Assembly: GCA_959606905.1 (NCBI GenBank)
Contig: CAUHML010000155.1
Coordinates: 1 to 7,382, forward strand
Direction of reading: 5' to 3'
From: an uncultured Bacteroides sp.
GTDB lineage: Bacteria > Bacteroidota > Bacteroidia > Bacteroidales > Bacteroidaceae
DNA: 7,382 bases
Shown: one piece after another, positions 1 through 6,966 of the stretch
Layout of the letters: each line of letters starts with the position of its first letter
Position numbering within the stretch: the first letter of the stretch is position 1
Position numbers and translations under genes: made by a program
Notes under the pieces: generated by a model
The model's input: the letters and a program-made list of their open reading frames with translations, nothing else
Databases searched by the model: none
What the model was told of the DNA's origin: nothing

Positions 1-384
1 GACCTGCTGATTCTTGTAGAGGAAGAGCAAGACCCGAACCTGATACGCGATGAAAATGACTTGATTTACAACCTGCTCCTCAGCTTCCCGACAGCAGCCT
101 TGGGTGGTGCGGTAGAAATTCCCACGATTGATGGAAAGGTGAAAGTAAAAATTGACTCAGGTACGCAACCGGGAAAAGTACTCCGCCTGCGCGGCAAAGG
201 TTTACCCAACGTGAACGGGTACGGCACGGGAGATTTGCTGGTAAATGTCAGCGTATATGTACCCGAAACGCTGAGCAAGGATGAGAAGAGAGCATTGGAG
301 GAGATGGAAGAATCGGATAACTTCAAGCCGAACACTTCGATTAAAGAGAAAATATTCAAAAAGTTCAAGAGCCTGTTTGACTAA
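1..384 (+). CDS. dnaJ: Chaperone protein DnaJ, C-terminal part (5' end outside window)
   Basis: DnaJ (Hsp40) is the cytoplasmic co-chaperone that delivers unfolded clients to DnaK and stimulates its ATPase. Frame 1 is open from the first base and codes for 127 residues ending in a double stop (TAA TAA at 382-387). The visible part is C-terminal substrate-binding domain II and the dimerisation tail. It contains the family signatures [17 protein letters not shown] (about residues 30-46 of the visible part), a [13 protein letters not shown] stretch, and [18 protein letters not shown] followed by a charged helix that ends in KKFKSLFD. The J domain and the zinc-finger repeats must lie upstream, outside the window. 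The gene converges on the minus-strand polysaccharide cluster and shares a terminator hairpin with it. The identification is secure; only the 5' extent is unknown. Confidence 0.96.
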   Translation, partial: DLLILVEEEQDPNLIRDENDLIYNLLLSFPTAALGGAVEIPTIDGKVKVKIDSGTQPGKVLRLRGKGLPNVNGYGTGDLLVNVSVYVPETLSKDEKRALEEMEESDNFKPNTSIKEKIFKKFKSLFD

Positions 385-401
385 TAACATGGTACATAAA
401 G

Positions 402-441
402 AAGCCTCCCGGTATACAATAAAATATATCGGGAGGCTTTC
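402..441. terminator. Bidirectional intrinsic terminator between dnaJ and the polysaccharide cluster
   Basis: AAGCCTCCCG at 402-411 pairs perfectly with CGGGAGGCTT at 430-439. The stem extends inward through a G-T wobble and four A-T pairs (412-416 with 425-429), leaving an 8-base loop. It is flanked by T-rich sequence in both reading directions: TTTCTT after it on the plus strand, and TTCTTTAT on the minus strand. It lies 17 bp after the dnaJ stop and 23 bp beyond the cupin stop, so it can end both convergent transcripts. Confidence 0.9.
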
Positions 442-464
442 TTATGGGTTTATCGGGGAAAATG

Positions 465-923
465 TTAAAGCTCCAACATCCGCTTCATAAAAGCCTTTAT
501 TCCCTCCACATCAGAAGCCTGAGGAGCCCACGAAGCCAAATCCTCTGAGGGTAGAGGCTGATATGGGCCTTTTTTAATTTCAAAAATAACAGTACCTGAC
601 TCCAAGGCAATAATACTATGCCATGTATTAGAAGGAATCTCCAGACCATATTTACCTTCCGAAGGATTGAGGCATACCTTATCTGTTACATTACCGGCAT
701 CATCATAAAAAAATGCCAGCAGACTTCCACGCAAAACCAGATAAGTTTCTTCCTTATCTGTATGACGGTGAGGAGGAAGATAAGTTCCCGGTTCCAAAGC
801 ATTCAGCAACCGATGAATAGGAGCATCCATAGACGCATGAAAATTATAATTCATACGTAAACGGGAGTTCTCCTTAGCTCGTGAAGTAACGGTATCCAGC
901 AGCTCTTCTGTTATCAGCTTCAT
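465..923 (-). CDS. WbuC-family cupin-fold metalloprotein
   Basis: A 152-residue single-domain cupin, best matched to the WbuC family found in O-antigen and capsule clusters; its biochemical role in those clusters is not firmly established. Cupin motif 1 fits exactly: G46, five residues, H52-R-H54, four residues, E59, six residues, G66. The second motif, GLEIPSNTWH, ends in H102. H52, H54, E59 and H102 are therefore the expected metal ligands. The C-terminal part carries the KGPYQPL and SWAP segment seen after the barrel in this family, then a short helix. The frame is open back to 971, but I chose the ATG at 923 because the protein begins naturally at MKLITEELLD and because this ATG (or the adjacent one at 926) overlaps the TGA of the upstream gene, a coupled junction. 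It is the last gene of the cluster. It could act on a nucleotide sugar or modify the polysaccharide, but the sequence does not say which. Confidence 0.88.
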   Translation of the reverse strand: MKLITEELLDTVTSRAKENSRLRMNYNFHASMDAPIHRLLNALEPGTYLPPHRHTDKEETYLVLRGSLLAFFYDDAGNVTDKVCLNPSEGKYGLEIPSNTWHSIIALESGTVIFEIKKGPYQPLPSEDLASWAPQASDVEGIKAFMKRMLEL

Positions 924-1252
924 CATAACTTCAGCAATTGGGCAAACTTGGCAGGAAGTTCTGCTTTGCACGCCTCAATAGACAAACTTTTTCCTTCATT
1001 ATTTACTAATATAGCAGCCTTCTGCAAGGAAGCCAATGAGGTAACTTCCGACACATTACCGGCAACAAACAAACATCCGGAAAAAAGAGGAGTAATCACC
1101 TTCCGGATATGCCCTTTCCATTTTACAAACACAGCCTGCATCGGGCAATATGTAGTATATCCCGCAGCATTCAAACGCTGCATCAACTTATGTTCAGACT
1201 TGGGTGCTGTGTACAATGCATGCCAGCACATCATATCATTATCCGTCATCAT
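923..1252 (-). CDS. NusG-like (UpxY-type) protein consisting of an NGN domain only
   Basis: A 109-residue protein that is essentially one NusG N-terminal (NGN) domain. Its W10-HALYTAPKSEHK start, the AAGYTTYCPMQ strand, the basic VKWKGHIRKV strand and PLFSGCLFV (55-63) match, in order, the NGN pattern of NusG, RfaH and Bacteroides UpxY proteins. In those proteins the NGN domain binds the RNA polymerase clamp and suppresses pausing, so a specialised elongation-factor role for this locus is the natural inference. The protein ends right after the last NGN helix, so the KOW domain is absent. No remnant lies downstream, because the intact cupin gene starts at the stop codon. The frame extends upstream to 1303, inside the Wzz gene. 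I chose the ATG at 1252 because it overlaps the Wzz TGA; 1249, or even 1237/1234 just before the conserved Trp, are possible. UpxY genes are normally first in capsule operons, whereas this one is fourth. Confidence 0.82.
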   Translation of the reverse strand: MMTDNDMMCWHALYTAPKSEHKLMQRLNAAGYTTYCPMQAVFVKWKGHIRKVITPLFSGCLFVAGNVSEVTSLASLQKAAILVNNEGKSLSIEACKAELPAKFAQLLKL

Positions 1253-2355
1253 ATTGTTTGCTTTTTCCATCCCTTTAATAAATCTTTTACAAATAATATC
1301 CATCCCACACTGCCGACACCTGCCAAGAACATGAAGCCGATCAAAATCATCAATTTATTGGGCTTTGCAGGCTTCAAAGGTACCGTAGCCGGCTGGACAA
1401 CCGTATATACCGGTGTAATCTCCTGCACCTTAGCTCTTGCCATCTGCAATTGTTGAGACACTTGTGTATATACTTGATAGGCTAAATTCATTTCATTCTG
1501 TAAACGCTCTTGCTCTGCGCGATAACTCAGCAATATTATATTCTGGTTTGCATCTACAAAATTTGCGTATTTCTTCTGGGCAGACTCATAACTGGCCTTT
1601 GCTTCTCCATAAAGTTTTTCGGTAAATGCCAAATCATGACGAGCTTTATTAGTTCGATAATCTGTGATGTAGTTCTGCAGGCAATGCATCACGGTATCCG
1701 TCAGCGAAGCAGATATCAAAGGATCCTGCATAGTAACAGACAAGGTTGTCACACCTGTCTTTTTGTCTACGGAAACAGAGATACGTTTACTTAAAGCATC
1801 TGCAATGGCAGACTCATCTCTAGTAAGACGAAAAGGATCCAGCTTTGCATCCCCCTCTTCCGGTTCATCCTTAAACAAAGACAATGTCCATCCTAACACC
1901 TTAAAAGGAGCGGAGAAAATTGCACTCCACCAAGGAGAACGCTGTTCCTCTTTCAAATAAGCATACAGAGTTGTGTCTACTTTTGCTTTCTGATCCTTGA
2001 CTTTAACATCGAACAGTTCAATCAGAAAAGGAGTAGAACTTACAATATCAGGATAAAGTTCGGGTGACAAAGCATCTTCACCAGAAGAAGTACCCAAATT
2101 GATACCCGCCATGGCTGCAAGGGCTCCCATACTTCCGCCACCAGATTTACCACCACTCTCCGGAGCCAACGTCACACTTGTAGAATACTCCTTAGGAATA
2201 CTAAATGCAACAACCAGTCCAACAAGGGCAGCGATACCACACGCCTTAAAAACCAATTTGCGACTAGCCCATACTTTCTGGGCCAGTTCTATCAAATCTA
2301 TTTCTTGTTCCTCTGGTTGTGGAGAAGTTATGTTTTGTATTCTTTCTTCGCTCAT
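1249..2355 (-). CDS. Wzz-like chain-length determinant (polysaccharide co-polymerase) without kinase domain
   Basis: A 368-residue inner-membrane protein of the Wzz/polysaccharide co-polymerase family, which sets polymer length and contacts the outer-membrane exporter. It has the family topology: a short cytoplasmic N-terminus with IDLIELAQKVWASRK, a first membrane helix at about 35-53, a large periplasmic part, and a second helix at about 335-356. The second helix is preceded by the diagnostic proline-rich PATVPLKPAKPNK segment (322-334). The periplasmic part starts with a Gly/Ser-rich stretch and has a long helical, coiled-coil-prone section at about 240-310. Only 12 residues follow the second helix, so no fused tyrosine kinase (BY-kinase, as in Wzc) is present, and none is encoded in the cluster. 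The start is 8 nt after the stop of the SLBB gene, and the stop overlaps the start of the NusG-like gene, so it is co-transcribed with both. Confidence 0.93.
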   Translation of the reverse strand: MSEERIQNITSPQPEEQEIDLIELAQKVWASRKLVFKACGIAALVGLVVAFSIPKEYSTSVTLAPESGGKSGGGSMGALAAMAGINLGTSSGEDALSPELYPDIVSSTPFLIELFDVKVKDQKAKVDTTLYAYLKEEQRSPWWSAIFSAPFKVLGWTLSLFKDEPEEGDAKLDPFRLTRDESAIADALSKRISVSVDKKTGVTTLSVTMQDPLISASLTDTVMHCLQNYITDYRTNKARHDLAFTEKLYGEAKASYESAQKKYANFVDANQNIILLSYRAEQERLQNEMNLAYQVYTQVSQQLQMARAKVQEITPVYTVVQPATVPLKPAKPNKLMILIGFMFLAGVGSVGWILFVKDLLKGWKKQTI

Positions 2356-2363
2356 AATTCAAA

Positions 2364-4832
2364 TTACTTAAAGAGATTAACCATAGTCGCAATCATCGCT
2401 GCAATAGAAGCTGTCGTACTTCCCATTCCCAGAATTTCAGTAGTAGTCATCTTCCTTTTCTGTTCTTTACTTGGAACAATTATTTCACAACCTGGTTCAA
2501 TGGCTTTCTTGTTTCCTGCTCTTAAACGAGAAACTGTACCATTCATGTATATTACATAGACCTTGCGTTTCTTGGCGTCATTACCAAAGCCACCAGCCTG
2601 GTTGATGTAATATTTCAAGCTTTCACCCTTTTTATATAAAACTGTATTCGGATACATTACAGCACCGTTGATTTTCACTGTACTTACGTACTCCGGAACA
2701 AATAATACATCTCCCTCGCGAAGCACCATATCAGCATCTGAACCAGGATTTTTCAAGGCCTCTCCCAGATTTATACCTACAGAATAGGTATCGGACAAAT
2801 CCAATCTTTTTACAGATATGGAATCTCCGCCTCCCGCTTGCGCCATACGCAGAGCATCTTCCTTACGGCGGAATTCTTCTTCGGTCATCCTACGTATAAG
2901 ACGCGCTCCTTTTATATAAGCATCGGGAGTTACTCCACCAGCCTTAGCTATCAAGTCACTCAAACGTTCATTCTTTTTCGATAGTGCATAATTACCGCTA
3001 AAAAGGACTTCTCCGCCCACCATAACATTCTGTTGTTTAAAATAGGACGGACTCTTACGAACATAAATTTCATCAAAAGGCTCAAGATGGAAATCCTGGC
3101 TTCCTTCTCCCACCAATAAGCCATCTTTCAAATCAAAAGAGAAATTCTGGCCTACTGTAGTACTGAAAGATGTACTCTTCGGATCTTTCATGCGCCGTGC
3201 AACTTCAACCTTTGTTGTAGCCGCCGCCTCCAACAAGCCACCAGCCTGCAACACCAAATCCTCTACTGTCATTTTATCAGAATAAAGATATGTACCCGGA
3301 TTGGCAACTTCACCATGAATGGTAAGTGTAGCTTCTTCCTTCAAGTCATGAATACTTGGAATATATAAAATGTCATTCTTCTGCAAAGGAATATCTGCAG
3401 CCGTCCCGTTCAGCAAACCTTTCACATCTACTTGTATAACCTCATGCGACAAGTCTTCAAGTTCACGATCGATTATAGCACGGTTTAAGAATGCATCTCC
3501 GCGAAGTCCTTCCGCTTTCTTAATCAGCTGCTTCACTGTATTCATCGTACCGTCCAACTGATACAAACCTTCACGATATACAGCACCGCGGATTTCCACA
3601 CGATTCTCAAAACGCTGTAAAACGGAATCAACCGTTATCTTATCACCGTCATCTACGCGGAATACGGAATAATCCATCTCATCCACATTATAAATTTGAT
3701 GCTCACGTCCACTTTTACGGATTATACGCAATGCTTTCTTATAAGCATCACCCGTAAAACCACCTGAATACTTCAATAATGTACCTACGGTTTCAGTGGG
3801 TTTCATTTCATAAAACATCGGACGTTTTACCTTACCTAATATCTGTACCAGGGACTGGTAAGGATCCACAAGAATTACATCACCATCCTGCAGACGGATG
3901 TCATCTTTCATTTTTCCTTTCATAAGTAAATCGTAAACATCCAAATCCGCTATTGTATTTCCATTGCGAATCACTTTAATACTGCGCAAACTACCAATCG
4001 GATTCACACCACCTGCACGATATAAAGCATGAAATACGGAAGCAAATGATGAGAGGGTATAAGTTCCGGGCACCACAACTTCACCCATAACGTTTACTTG
4101 AATAGAACGTATTTCTCCTAATGTCAGTTTAACTTGGGTAGACGGAACATTTCCGGTTACTCCAGAATATATTCTGGCAAATTCTTGTTTCAAATAATTA
4201 TTGGCTTCCTTTACAGTTTTGCCACTCAGATAAACCGGTCCTAAATTATTCACAAGAATACTTCCTTCCGGAGAGATTGTTTGTCGAATCGTTGTTTCAG
4301 AAGCTCCCCACACATCAATAATCACCTCGTCACCAGGTCCCAGACGATAATTCTCGGGAGTAGCAACATTCACATTGGGTTCGAAAGTCAAATTATCGTT
4401 AGTAAAAATATTATGACCATAAATTTGCGAAGTCGGATCCTCTGTTTCCTTCTCTTGAGACAAGGAACGATTATCCATCATTTGTAAAGAATCCCCTGCA
4501 ACATCCGTTTGTCTGGCAGAATAAGTTTCCGAAGTTGTACGCAGCCCTTTGACTACGCCACTCATTTCACCACGTTGACGAGAACGCTTCTCATCTTGGG
4601 TATTGCTCTGCGGACTTCCAGATTTAGAGTTTTCATACTTTTTCTGAATTCTTTCAACTTGTTCCTTTGTCACTCCCCGCCGCATTAATTCAGTAGTAAT
4701 CTGCTTTTGATTTTTGCCCATCTGCTGAGCGCTTTTTACATACTGAACAACCTGATCATCTGACATCTGCTGAGCAAAAGCTACCCCTGACAAAGTAAAT
4801 ACCAAAAAGAATAGTGTTATTAATCTACGCAT
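2364..4832 (-). CDS. Polysaccharide export protein with six SLBB repeats (Wza/BexD-like)
   Basis: An 822-residue secreted protein that probably forms the periplasmic/outer-membrane channel for the polysaccharide. Residues 1-20 are a signal peptide with likely cleavage after AFA (A20). No lipobox cysteine is present, unlike the lipoprotein Wza; C782 is the only cysteine. A charged helical segment (23-67) precedes a low-complexity polar linker (68-135). The export domain spans about 158-235 and begins with the hallmark RLGPGDEVIIDVWG. Six SLBB repeats follow at about 245-290, 329-374, 411-457, 502-548, 602-648 and 718-764. Each shows the pattern G-x-V...G-x-Y...L...AGG/SGG...A...R. The end (796-822) is a Gly/Ser/Ala-rich apolar stretch that could be an outer-membrane-spanning helix. 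At about twice the length of Wza, it is the long Bacteroidetes form. A promoter lies just upstream, and the Wzz partner gene follows after 8 nt. Confidence 0.94.
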   Translation of the reverse strand: MRRLITLFFLVFTLSGVAFAQQMSDDQVVQYVKSAQQMGKNQKQITTELMRRGVTKEQVERIQKKYENSKSGSPQSNTQDEKRSRQRGEMSGVVKGLRTTSETYSARQTDVAGDSLQMMDNRSLSQEKETEDPTSQIYGHNIFTNDNLTFEPNVNVATPENYRLGPGDEVIIDVWGASETTIRQTISPEGSILVNNLGPVYLSGKTVKEANNYLKQEFARIYSGVTGNVPSTQVKLTLGEIRSIQVNVMGEVVVPGTYTLSSFASVFHALYRAGGVNPIGSLRSIKVIRNGNTIADLDVYDLLMKGKMKDDIRLQDGDVILVDPYQSLVQILGKVKRPMFYEMKPTETVGTLLKYSGGFTGDAYKKALRIIRKSGREHQIYNVDEMDYSVFRVDDGDKITVDSVLQRFENRVEIRGAVYREGLYQLDGTMNTVKQLIKKAEGLRGDAFLNRAIIDRELEDLSHEVIQVDVKGLLNGTAADIPLQKNDILYIPSIHDLKEEATLTIHGEVANPGTYLYSDKMTVEDLVLQAGGLLEAAATTKVEVARRMKDPKSTSFSTTVGQNFSFDLKDGLLVGEGSQDFHLEPFDEIYVRKSPSYFKQQNVMVGGEVLFSGNYALSKKNERLSDLIAKAGGVTPDAYIKGARLIRRMTEEEFRRKEDALRMAQAGGGDSISVKRLDLSDTYSVGINLGEALKNPGSDADMVLREGDVLFVPEYVSTVKINGAVMYPNTVLYKKGESLKYYINQAGGFGNDAKKRKVYVIYMNGTVSRLRAGNKKAIEPGCEIIVPSKEQKRKMTTTEILGMGSTTASIAAMIATMVNLFK

Positions 4833-4883
4833 AAGATATTCTGATTAATCTTTTGAGTTCTTGTAATAAATATAAATCGGGCA

Positions 4884-4914
4884 CAAAGGTAATATATTAT
4901 TTTTATAATATACA
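4884..4914 (-). promoter_or_regulatory. Bacteroides-type promoter for the export genes
   Basis: On the minus strand, TACCTTTG (4891 down to 4884) is an exact match to the Bacteroides -7 consensus TAnnTTTG. The -33 position, about 19-20 bp upstream (TGTA at 4914-4911), is a poor match to TTTG, but the region is very AT-rich. Transcription would begin near 4876, about 45 nt before the ATG at 4832. The site lies in the 140-bp gap after the dehydratase homologue, so the SLBB-Wzz-NusG-cupin set can probably be expressed independently of the first gene. I saw no convincing terminator in this gap. Confidence 0.6.
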
Positions 4915-4972
4915 TTTATTCCACCTCTAAGTTTCAGAAAAAGCATTAAAAAGCTGTCACTTTCACGTCTTT

Positions 4973-6646
4973 TCATTGGGTAGAAGAAAGCGGGAAAATT
5001 GGCACTATTTTTTTCATTAGTCCAATCAAAATAGCCTTTTTTTCAGTATAACTATGTTGCACCAAGGCCAGCACTTCTTCCCGCACATGTTCATAATCAT
5101 CAACAGATGCCTTTTCACGCTTTATCTTTTCACCGATTACAGAATCCAAAAGTCCATCCCCAGGCCCTCCCACAATGTACACTTCTCCCCCATCCCCCAT
5201 GACTCCCACTTCCAGGGTGAGCATACAAGCTTCAGACAAGGTAATCAAACAATGAGTATTCGTCGGATACACCTCACCCAAACGTACTATGAACATATCA
5301 GTTTCCCTTGTGTCGCGTTTCAACCTGCAATCAGATGATTGCACATATATTTCCGCCACACGCTTACTATATTCCATAGCATTCTCCGGATGACGTGCAT
5401 TAGCAGCAGATATCATAACCATACGGGACACTCTATACTTTACCGCCAGGTCTGCAATATTCACTGTCCCCGATATATTCGTTTGAATTGCCTCCGACAC
5501 AAAATCATCCATCAGTTGTACATGCTTATAAGCAGCAGAATGAAAAACAAGTTGAGGACGTGTTTCTTCAAATATAGCCTCCATACGCGTACGGTTAGCA
5601 ACATCTGCAACCAATACACGGACCTCCAGATTCTTCCAATGATCAGACAATTCCAACTGTACATCATACAATGGGGATTCTGCCTGATCTACCAGAATCA
5701 ACTGATAAGGATTCAGTGTAGCCAACTGGCGAACGATTTCCCTTCCTACAGCTCCCGCCGCTCCCGTAACCATTACTCTACGCCCCTCGATATGGGCCGT
5801 AATTTTACGCATGTCAACTTGCACCGGTTCTCTACGGAGCCAATCTTCTATTTGAATGTCCTTTATCAGTCCATCGTCCATACAATCGCTTAAGGGAGGA
5901 ACGGTCATTACATGAATATCATGAGAGAACAGTTTATCCAGCATTCCGGAATTTTCCAAATCCGACACCTTGCTTGGAGAGATAATGATTGTATCCACTT
6001 TCTTTTTCTTTAGACGGTCAAACAGCTGCTCATCATTGGGATATACCCTGCATCCCATCGTATGTTTACCTATCATATCAGGTTCGTCCGAAATAAAGCC
6101 ACGCAGGCGATAATGATTATTACGACTAACTCTCAAGGATTTTGCAACATTGACTCCAGTCCCATGGAATCCATAAATAAAAACATTCACGCAATGACGT
6201 GCATCAAAAGCAATAGCTTCATAAAGCATCTTCACAGCAATGCGCATACAAGCCATCAGAGAGAAGGTGAACATATATGCCATAAACAGAATGCTGTTCG
6301 GCAAAGTTTCTCCAAGCCCCGAAACAGACCAACAGCAATTCCCTAAAAACAGTACAACATAGCTTATCGTAAGACTCCAAAACACACGATAAATATCTAC
6401 AAAAGAGGAAAAACGGATAACACCCACATAAGTACGGAGAATATGAAAGAAACAGATATTACACAAGACAGCCCAAATGGTCAGCCATACATATAAAGAA
6501 ATTTCATAAGATACGGACGAAAGCCTATATTGCAAAAAACATGCAGAAAGCATGGAAATCACAACGATAATTACATCTACCAACAGCACCGTCCATTTGG
6601 ACGCTATGCGTGAAGAAAGATATTTATAATAGATTCTTAAATTCAT
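4973..6646 (-). CDS. Membrane-anchored CapD/WbpM-like nucleotide-sugar dehydratase homologue, catalytic residues lost
   Basis: A 557-residue protein with the architecture of the polymer-forming CapD/WbpM/PglF family, which are UDP-GlcNAc 4,6-dehydratases. It has four membrane helices (about 18-38, 50-70, 88-106, 117-137), a first Rossmann domain (152-250, with glycine loop YGFHGTG), and a second SDR domain from about 289 with the NAD-binding loop VTGAAGAVGREIVRQ (293-307). HSAAYKHV (369-376) and TNISGTVNIADLA are also well conserved. Two features break the family rules. The active-site STDKAVNP block reads SAANARHP (413-420), so the catalytic Asp and Lys are Ala415 and Asn416, although the later M424 and SKR (427-429) remain. 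In addition, after VRLGEVY (454-460) about 30 residues of the usual GSxGSVIP...HPExxRYFM segment are missing, and the RPGEKLYEE motif near the C-terminus is not recognisable. The frame is uninterrupted. It is probably a pseudoenzyme with a structural or sensing role, or a gene in slow decay. It is the first gene of the cluster. Confidence 0.88.
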   Translation of the reverse strand: MNLRIYYKYLSSRIASKWTVLLVDVIIVVISMLSACFLQYRLSSVSYEISLYVWLTIWAVLCNICFFHILRTYVGVIRFSSFVDIYRVFWSLTISYVVLFLGNCCWSVSGLGETLPNSILFMAYMFTFSLMACMRIAVKMLYEAIAFDARHCVNVFIYGFHGTGVNVAKSLRVSRNNHYRLRGFISDEPDMIGKHTMGCRVYPNDEQLFDRLKKKKVDTIIISPSKVSDLENSGMLDKLFSHDIHVMTVPPLSDCMDDGLIKDIQIEDWLRREPVQVDMRKITAHIEGRRVMVTGAAGAVGREIVRQLATLNPYQLILVDQAESPLYDVQLELSDHWKNLEVRVLVADVANRTRMEAIFEETRPQLVFHSAAYKHVQLMDDFVSEAIQTNISGTVNIADLAVKYRVSRMVMISAANARHPENAMEYSKRVAEIYVQSSDCRLKRDTRETDMFIVRLGEVYPTNTHCLITLSEACMLTLEVGVMGDGGEVYIVGGPGDGLLDSVIGEKIKREKASVDDYEHVREEVLALVQHSYTEKKAILIGLMKKIVPIFPLSSTQ

Positions 6647-6682
6647 AATCAGTATCAGACTTATTTGCTATAGGACCTACGA

Positions 6683-6714
6683 CAAAGATGCTTCTTTTCG
6701 TTTTATTATCCAAT
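6683..6714 (-). promoter_or_regulatory. Bacteroides-type promoter for the dehydratase homologue
   Basis: On the minus strand, ATTG (6714-6711) is followed by a 20-bp spacer and CATCTTTG (6690-6683). Each element has one mismatch to the TTTG / TAnnTTTG consensus, and the spacing is right. The start would be near 6676, giving a leader of about 30 nt before the ATG at 6646. This leader is too short to hold the long untranslated region usually seen ahead of Bacteroides capsule operons. I saw no flanking inverted repeats of the kind that mark invertible capsule promoters. Confidence 0.6.
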
Positions 6715-6792
6715 TTTTATGGCAATAAAGTTCAAGACATTCAAATAGAAAATTATCCCACTAAAATATTTCTAAAAAAAACAGAGATTCTT

Positions 6793-6822
6793 TTTGCCTT
6801 TTCAAATAAAGATGTACCTTTG
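6793..6822 (+). promoter_or_regulatory. Promoter of the tRNA-Thr gene
   Basis: TTTG at 6793-6796, an 18-bp spacer, and TACCTTTG at 6815-6822, the latter an exact match to the Bacteroides TAnnTTTG -7 box. The predicted start near 6829 lies about 17 nt before the mature tRNA. It diverges from the promoter of the polysaccharide cluster, about 80 bp away. Confidence 0.75.
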
Positions 6823-6845
6823 CACCCCGTAAACAAAAGCTTATT

Positions 6846-6918
<73 letters not shown>

Positions 6919-6926
6919 CGATATTC

Positions 6927-6966
6927 AAGCACTGATTATCTGGAATAATCAGTGCTTTTTCTTTTC
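6927..6966 (+). terminator. Intrinsic terminator after tRNA-Thr
   Basis: A perfect 13-bp stem, AAGCACTGATTAT (6927-6939) with ATAATCAGTGCTT (6945-6957), closes a 5-base loop (CTGGA). It is followed at once by a T-rich run (TTTTTCTTTT) to 6966. It begins 8 nt after the tRNA. Confidence 0.95.

Noticed and set aside
924..971. Longer start for the cupin gene at 971
   Set aside because: The extra 16 residues (from MQSRTSCQV) lie inside the NusG-like gene and do not look like the family N-terminus. The overlapping ATG at 923/926 is the better start.
948..1456. Overlapping plus-strand open frames opposite the NusG-like and Wzz genes
   Set aside because: No recognisable motifs, and the opposite strand has clear family matches; these are shadows.
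4920..4972. Terminator after the dehydratase homologue on the minus strand
   Set aside because: T-runs are present (CTTTTTAATGCTTTTT), but the only stem is about 4 bp (AAAG/CTTT), too weak to call.
5339..5893. A 184-codon open frame on the plus strand
   Set aside because: It lies antisense within the dehydratase homologue. Its translation is rich in His, Ile, Tyr and Arg with no domain pattern, as expected from the complement of a real gene.
6647..6845. Invertible (phase-variable) promoter ahead of the cluster
   Set aside because: Many Bacteroides capsule promoters invert, but I found no pair of inverted repeats flanking the promoter here, and no recombinase gene is in the window.
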